DNA of 64,000 nt from Apostichopus japonicus (Eukaryota > Echinodermata > Holothuroidea > Aspidochirotida > Stichopodidae). The notes below the pieces were generated by a model. The model did no database searches. It was not told where the DNA came from and saw only the letters and a list, made by a program, of their open reading frames with translations. The position numbers and the translations under genes are program-made. The stretch is from NCBI RefSeq assembly GCF_037975245.1, contig NC_092580.1, forward strand, positions 10,455,001 to 10,519,000. Reading direction: 5' to 3'. Of this stretch, positions 60,401-64,000 are shown piece by piece (the first letter of the stretch is position 1; each line of letters begins with the position of its first letter).

Positions 60401-62998
60401 TTAAAATGTGTGTACGCCCATTTTATTAACATGTTGATTGATCATTATAATAGAAAGATACTACTATCTTATTTACAAGCATCTCTAATCGTGGTTAATA
60501 TTAACTGTCGTCGATTAAAAACAAATTATTAATTTCAAATTAAGTGGTAATAGGCATATTTATGAGGTTAAATGGTTATCATCCAAGTAATGAAAATATT
60601 ATTCAATTACACAAATTATAGAAACTTGCCTTAAAAAGGTGTCATGATTAGATAATAAATCGCCAATTTACAAACAGGGGAAAAGTTTTGCAGGTTTCTT
60701 GCTGTCTATTTTAAAGAAAAGGGTTTTCATATTATCTTTGAGTGATTCCCAAGGACGGTAAAGTTTAAGCAGTATAACTTTGGTTGTGAAGAGCAAAATA
60801 TTGAATATTTAATCAAAGATTACCTTGAAAGAAGTATACGATACATTGAGTTACAAGTTAGAAGTTTACAAAGTGTTCTTTTTTTTTTTGGAAAATTTTT
60901 CTATACATCCTAATATGTTTTGTTGTTATTTTAAATTTCTTTTTGTTCACATAAAGGTTGATTGAGTACTAATGTTGTAAGAGTTTAAGTTTAATAGTAT
61001 CATACAAAATTTTTTACCTTTTTATGCAGGCCATGTCATCCAACATATATTAAAAAGCAAGAAAGAAATCACCTTCTCAGCCTTGTTTGCAAATAAAGCA
61101 GTGATGACACATTCAAAGTTTGATAGAAGAAGTTGTAATTTTGTGTTTTTTTCTTCTTATGTGTGTGTGTCCTTTACACACTTTATATTTTGTGACAATG
61201 CTTGTATACCCCTTTAAGTTTTGAATCTTTTGACCAAAATAAACATTGGGCAAAGCTGATACTGTTTGTTGGCCACTATTGAGCAGTTTATTTACCAGTT
61301 GTTGGGTAGTTTTGGTTGGGTAAAATGGTTGGGTAAAAAGTTAGCCCAAATTATGGGTAAAATTTGTTGTAACAAACTGAGGTGGGTAATGTTTAACCCA
61401 GCTTGGGGCAGGAGGCATGCGTGCACAGCTCTTGGTTTATAAAAGTGCCCACTGAGATTTTGGGAAAAGCATTATCCGACTGGTTTAAGAGTGTATGTGT
61501 TATAGTAAGCGAAGATAAGTTGAGGTTTTGGAAGCTATTCGATTTCTACCCCAACACACTGTAGGATATTAGCTTGACTAATCGACTATCATTTCAACTA
61601 TAGTGAAGGCAAAGTTTAAAGGATTGAAATTTTCAAATTTGCTACTTACAAGTGATTAATACTAACAAGAAAAATATCAGTGCAACTAAAATTTTGAGAA
61701 TCAATCGAAATCAATAATTAATCTTTATTTGTTGAAAGAAAAGCTTACGGGGGGGGGGGGGTCCTAGTTGATGACAAATACCCCGAATTCTACAAAAGCA
61801 AACCCTATCCAAAGTATAAATACTCATATGAAAGACAGGTTAAGAAAAAAGAAGCAAGACACTTGAAAATAATCTCAACCCATTTTTTTCCTCGAAACGA
61901 TACGAGCGTAAATAGTTGTGACGTAACGGATTCATTTTGCGTCCATGTATCCAACCTACAGCTGGACCCCATACATAGGCCTACCCCATAGAAAACTGTA
62001 CAAATCCCTATTTGGTATACCGAAATAAAGACTTCGAAATACTCCAGATTATACCTAACACTGAAAATGAAACTAAATATCATTTCAATCCATTTCGGCC
62101 ATATTCACAGATAAAGGAGTCAATAACTTTGAAGTACAGGTGAGTGAGCCTCTCAATCCTGTTGATTATACTTTCTGGTTTTTAACATCGATAATTCTCG
62201 TCAATTAAGTTCGTTATACTTCGTTTGATTTCTCTAACGATCCGTCATAGTTCTCAATTTCTACCGGTATATCTTAAGTGACACTTGATTTATGTATAGA
62301 TATAAATAGTCTGAAATATTGATATACTGGCTATATAGGAAAGGTGTTTTATTTCTTAATCAGAACCCAGCGATTGAGGCCCTTGAAATAAGTTAGGTAT
62401 AGTCTAGACGAAGTGATTCCGTCAGGTCACAACGTCAACCATTTACAAAAATTGAGGAATGTTTCAACTGTCATTTTCTCTCAACCTGTAAATCGGATGT
62501 ATATTTAGTCTTTGGTGAAAGTGTTATTTTATAGTTTTTGGGTTATTAATATTCAAAAAAATTATACAAAAAAATCGGGACTATTCTGTTAAGTTTGGCA
62601 AAGACATCCAAAGCTTCCTCAAAATACAAAAGTCACTTTAAAAGCACTTTTAGCTCTCCGTCTGTTTAATTACAGAATAATCACAGAAAGTGCATTCTGC
62701 CCGTTGATTCAAGATGGAGCCATTACTTTACAGCGTTATATACGGCACAAACCTGTAGTGATCATTTGCATTCGGGTCCTCCACGCACGACAGAGTAATT
62801 TAAAGTGTCAGCTGTGACATACTTTACAACCACAGAACGAACACGTAAAGTGTTTTATATCTTGGCTTTTTCGTTTAGTGTGCTATAGCATTCTTTCAGG
62901 ATATATGTACAATGTTTACACACTGCATGATATAAACGTCACTTTCGTGAAAGACCTTTTTCCTCGGGCCGAATGACTCTTCTATATTGATTTGATCA
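57494..62998. other. No gene recognised; presumed intron or intergenic sequence upstream of the two-TM exon
   Basis: If the 56748-57047 exon is real, earlier exons of that minus-strand gene could lie here, but I could not find one with paired splice sites and a protein-like frame. The region contains poly-G runs (57588-57603, 61750-61761) and one dispersed repeat copy (58110-58275). Confidence 0.4.
58110..58275 (+). repeat. Dispersed repeat, copy B
   Basis: Counterpart of 50550-50710 in the same orientation; similarity ends near 58275 on the right and near 58110 on the left. Confidence 0.65.
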
Positions 62999-63690
62999 CA
63001 GACTTGAATAGCGAGTCCGTGTACTATAGTATTTGTATTTTACCATAGTTGTGTATAATCGTACAAGTCATTATATATTTGTACTCGTTACATGTACTCA
63101 GGCATTGTGGATTCTAGTATATATAATATAGTGCGAAATTACGTACAGTAAACTCGCACTTTGAGCCTAGTTGTACTCGTTTTCATAACAAGGGGACATC
63201 AACTTGTACTCGGATAATCCGATGGGGTTGTACTCGCACCTTCAGCCTAGTTGTACTCGTTCTCATAACAAGGGGACATCTACTCGTACGACTTGTATGA
63301 CTTGATAACAGACTTGTACAGCGAGTCCGTGTATACTTATATTTTACCATAGTTGTGTGTAATCGTACTAGTCATTATATATTTCTACTCGTTACTTGTA
63401 TACTCAGGGCATTGTGGAATCTAGTATAAACAATATAGTATGAAATTACTACTCACACTATAAGCCTAGTTGTACTCGTTCTCATAACAAGGGGACATCT
63501 GCTTGTACTCGGATAGTCCGATGGGGTTGTACTCGCACTTTGAGCCTAGTTGCACTCCTCATAACAAGGGGACATCTACTTATATTTCGGATAATCATGG
63601 GGTTGTACTCGCACTTTGAGCCTAGTTTCATTCGTTCTCATTACAAGGGGACATCTACTTGTACTCGGATACCCATGGGGTTGTACTGGT
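62999..63690. repeat. Two-level tandem repeat with GTACTCG words
   Basis: A unit of about 77-80 bp (ACAAGGGGACATCTACTTGT, CGGATAATCCGATGGGGTTG, TACTCGCACTTTGAGCCTAG, then TTGTACTCGTTCTCATA) has GGGGACATC at 63192, 63272, 63491, 63568 and 63647. Superimposed is a 310-bp duplication: CAGACTTG-A-AGCGAGTCCG at 62999 and 63309, both followed by ATTTTACCATAGTTGTGT. Many units carry TGTACTCG, the complement of the CGAGTACA core. Confidence 0.8.
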
Positions 63691-64000
63691 ACTACAAGTA
63701 TATGCTTGGTCAGACAGTACACAAGAACTTAACGCGGATCCTCTGTACGGATTCACCACTTCATGTGTTTTCTAAGACCTATCGATCCCTTCTCTTTCGG
63801 TAAGTCTCATACGAAAACGCGACTTCATGTCAAAATTTTGAGCTCTGTATAGAGGGACGGATGGGTGGGAGGTGGGCCATGGTGAGTTTCTCCTTATAAT
63901 TTCATTACACACATAAGTTCATAGGAAGGCTACTTTAAATCACGTGCTTTGGGGCAAGTGTGAATGTTTCGATTACCCGTCAATCAAGTCGATAGGCTTA

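Noticed and set aside
61805-62083. 92-codon minus-strand frame
   Set aside because: No domain, no splice sites of quality, and a composition typical of AT-rich non-coding DNA.
63540-63803. Plus-strand exon ending at a GTAAGT donor
   Set aside because: Most of the frame is the GTACTCG tandem repeat, and no matching acceptor or protein-like sequence is present.

Overview
This is eukaryotic, intron-rich, AT-rich animal DNA. Genes are split by GT-AG introns, intergenic space is filled with short inverted-repeat transposons and minisatellites, and the word TAGGCCTA recurs. The leukotriene A4 hydrolase protein reads as a clear animal ortholog. An invertebrate deuterostome, most likely an echinoderm and possibly a sea cucumber, fits best. 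That assignment is inference, because no species-specific marker is visible.

Two genes can be rebuilt exon by exon, both on the minus strand. (1) At 1581-7618 lies a protein-kinase gene. Five exons join in phase from an ATG at 6502 to a stop at 1581 and give 1100 residues: about 800 low-complexity residues, then a C-terminal kinase domain whose HRD motif reads HCD. A further 5' exon ending at 7360 may be untranslated or may extend the protein. (2) At 14170-35641 lies a complete leukotriene A4 hydrolase (LTA4H) gene: 18 exons, all phases consistent, 617 residues, with the zinc site, the GMEN motif and the catalytic tyrosine and arginine all present. A third, partial gene is suggested by a well-spliced two-transmembrane terminal exon at 56748-57047 (minus).

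The rest is non-coding. Between the two genes (7.6-14.2 kb) are hAT-type miniature elements with 8-bp target duplications. One of them interrupts a tRNA-derived SINE. LTA4H introns carry minisatellites, local duplications and a 3.9-kb element (22553-26470) with perfect 28-bp terminal inverted repeats and a 4-bp target duplication but no recognisable transposase. From 35.7 to 56.7 kb I find no gene. This stretch holds a hairpin-forming GTTCACTCT array (37.9-38.3 kb), a 38-bp GAGTAC satellite (47.2-47.7 kb), microsatellites and poly-G tracts. A 363-bp TTAA-flanked element lies just upstream of the two-transmembrane exon. The right end carries a two-level tandem repeat (63.0-63.7 kb).

I found no prokaryotic operon, CRISPR array, phage or viral gene. 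The most notable items are the kinase with its long unrecognised N-terminus and unusual HCD motif, the unclassified 3.9-kb inverted-repeat element, and the GAGTAC and hairpin satellites.
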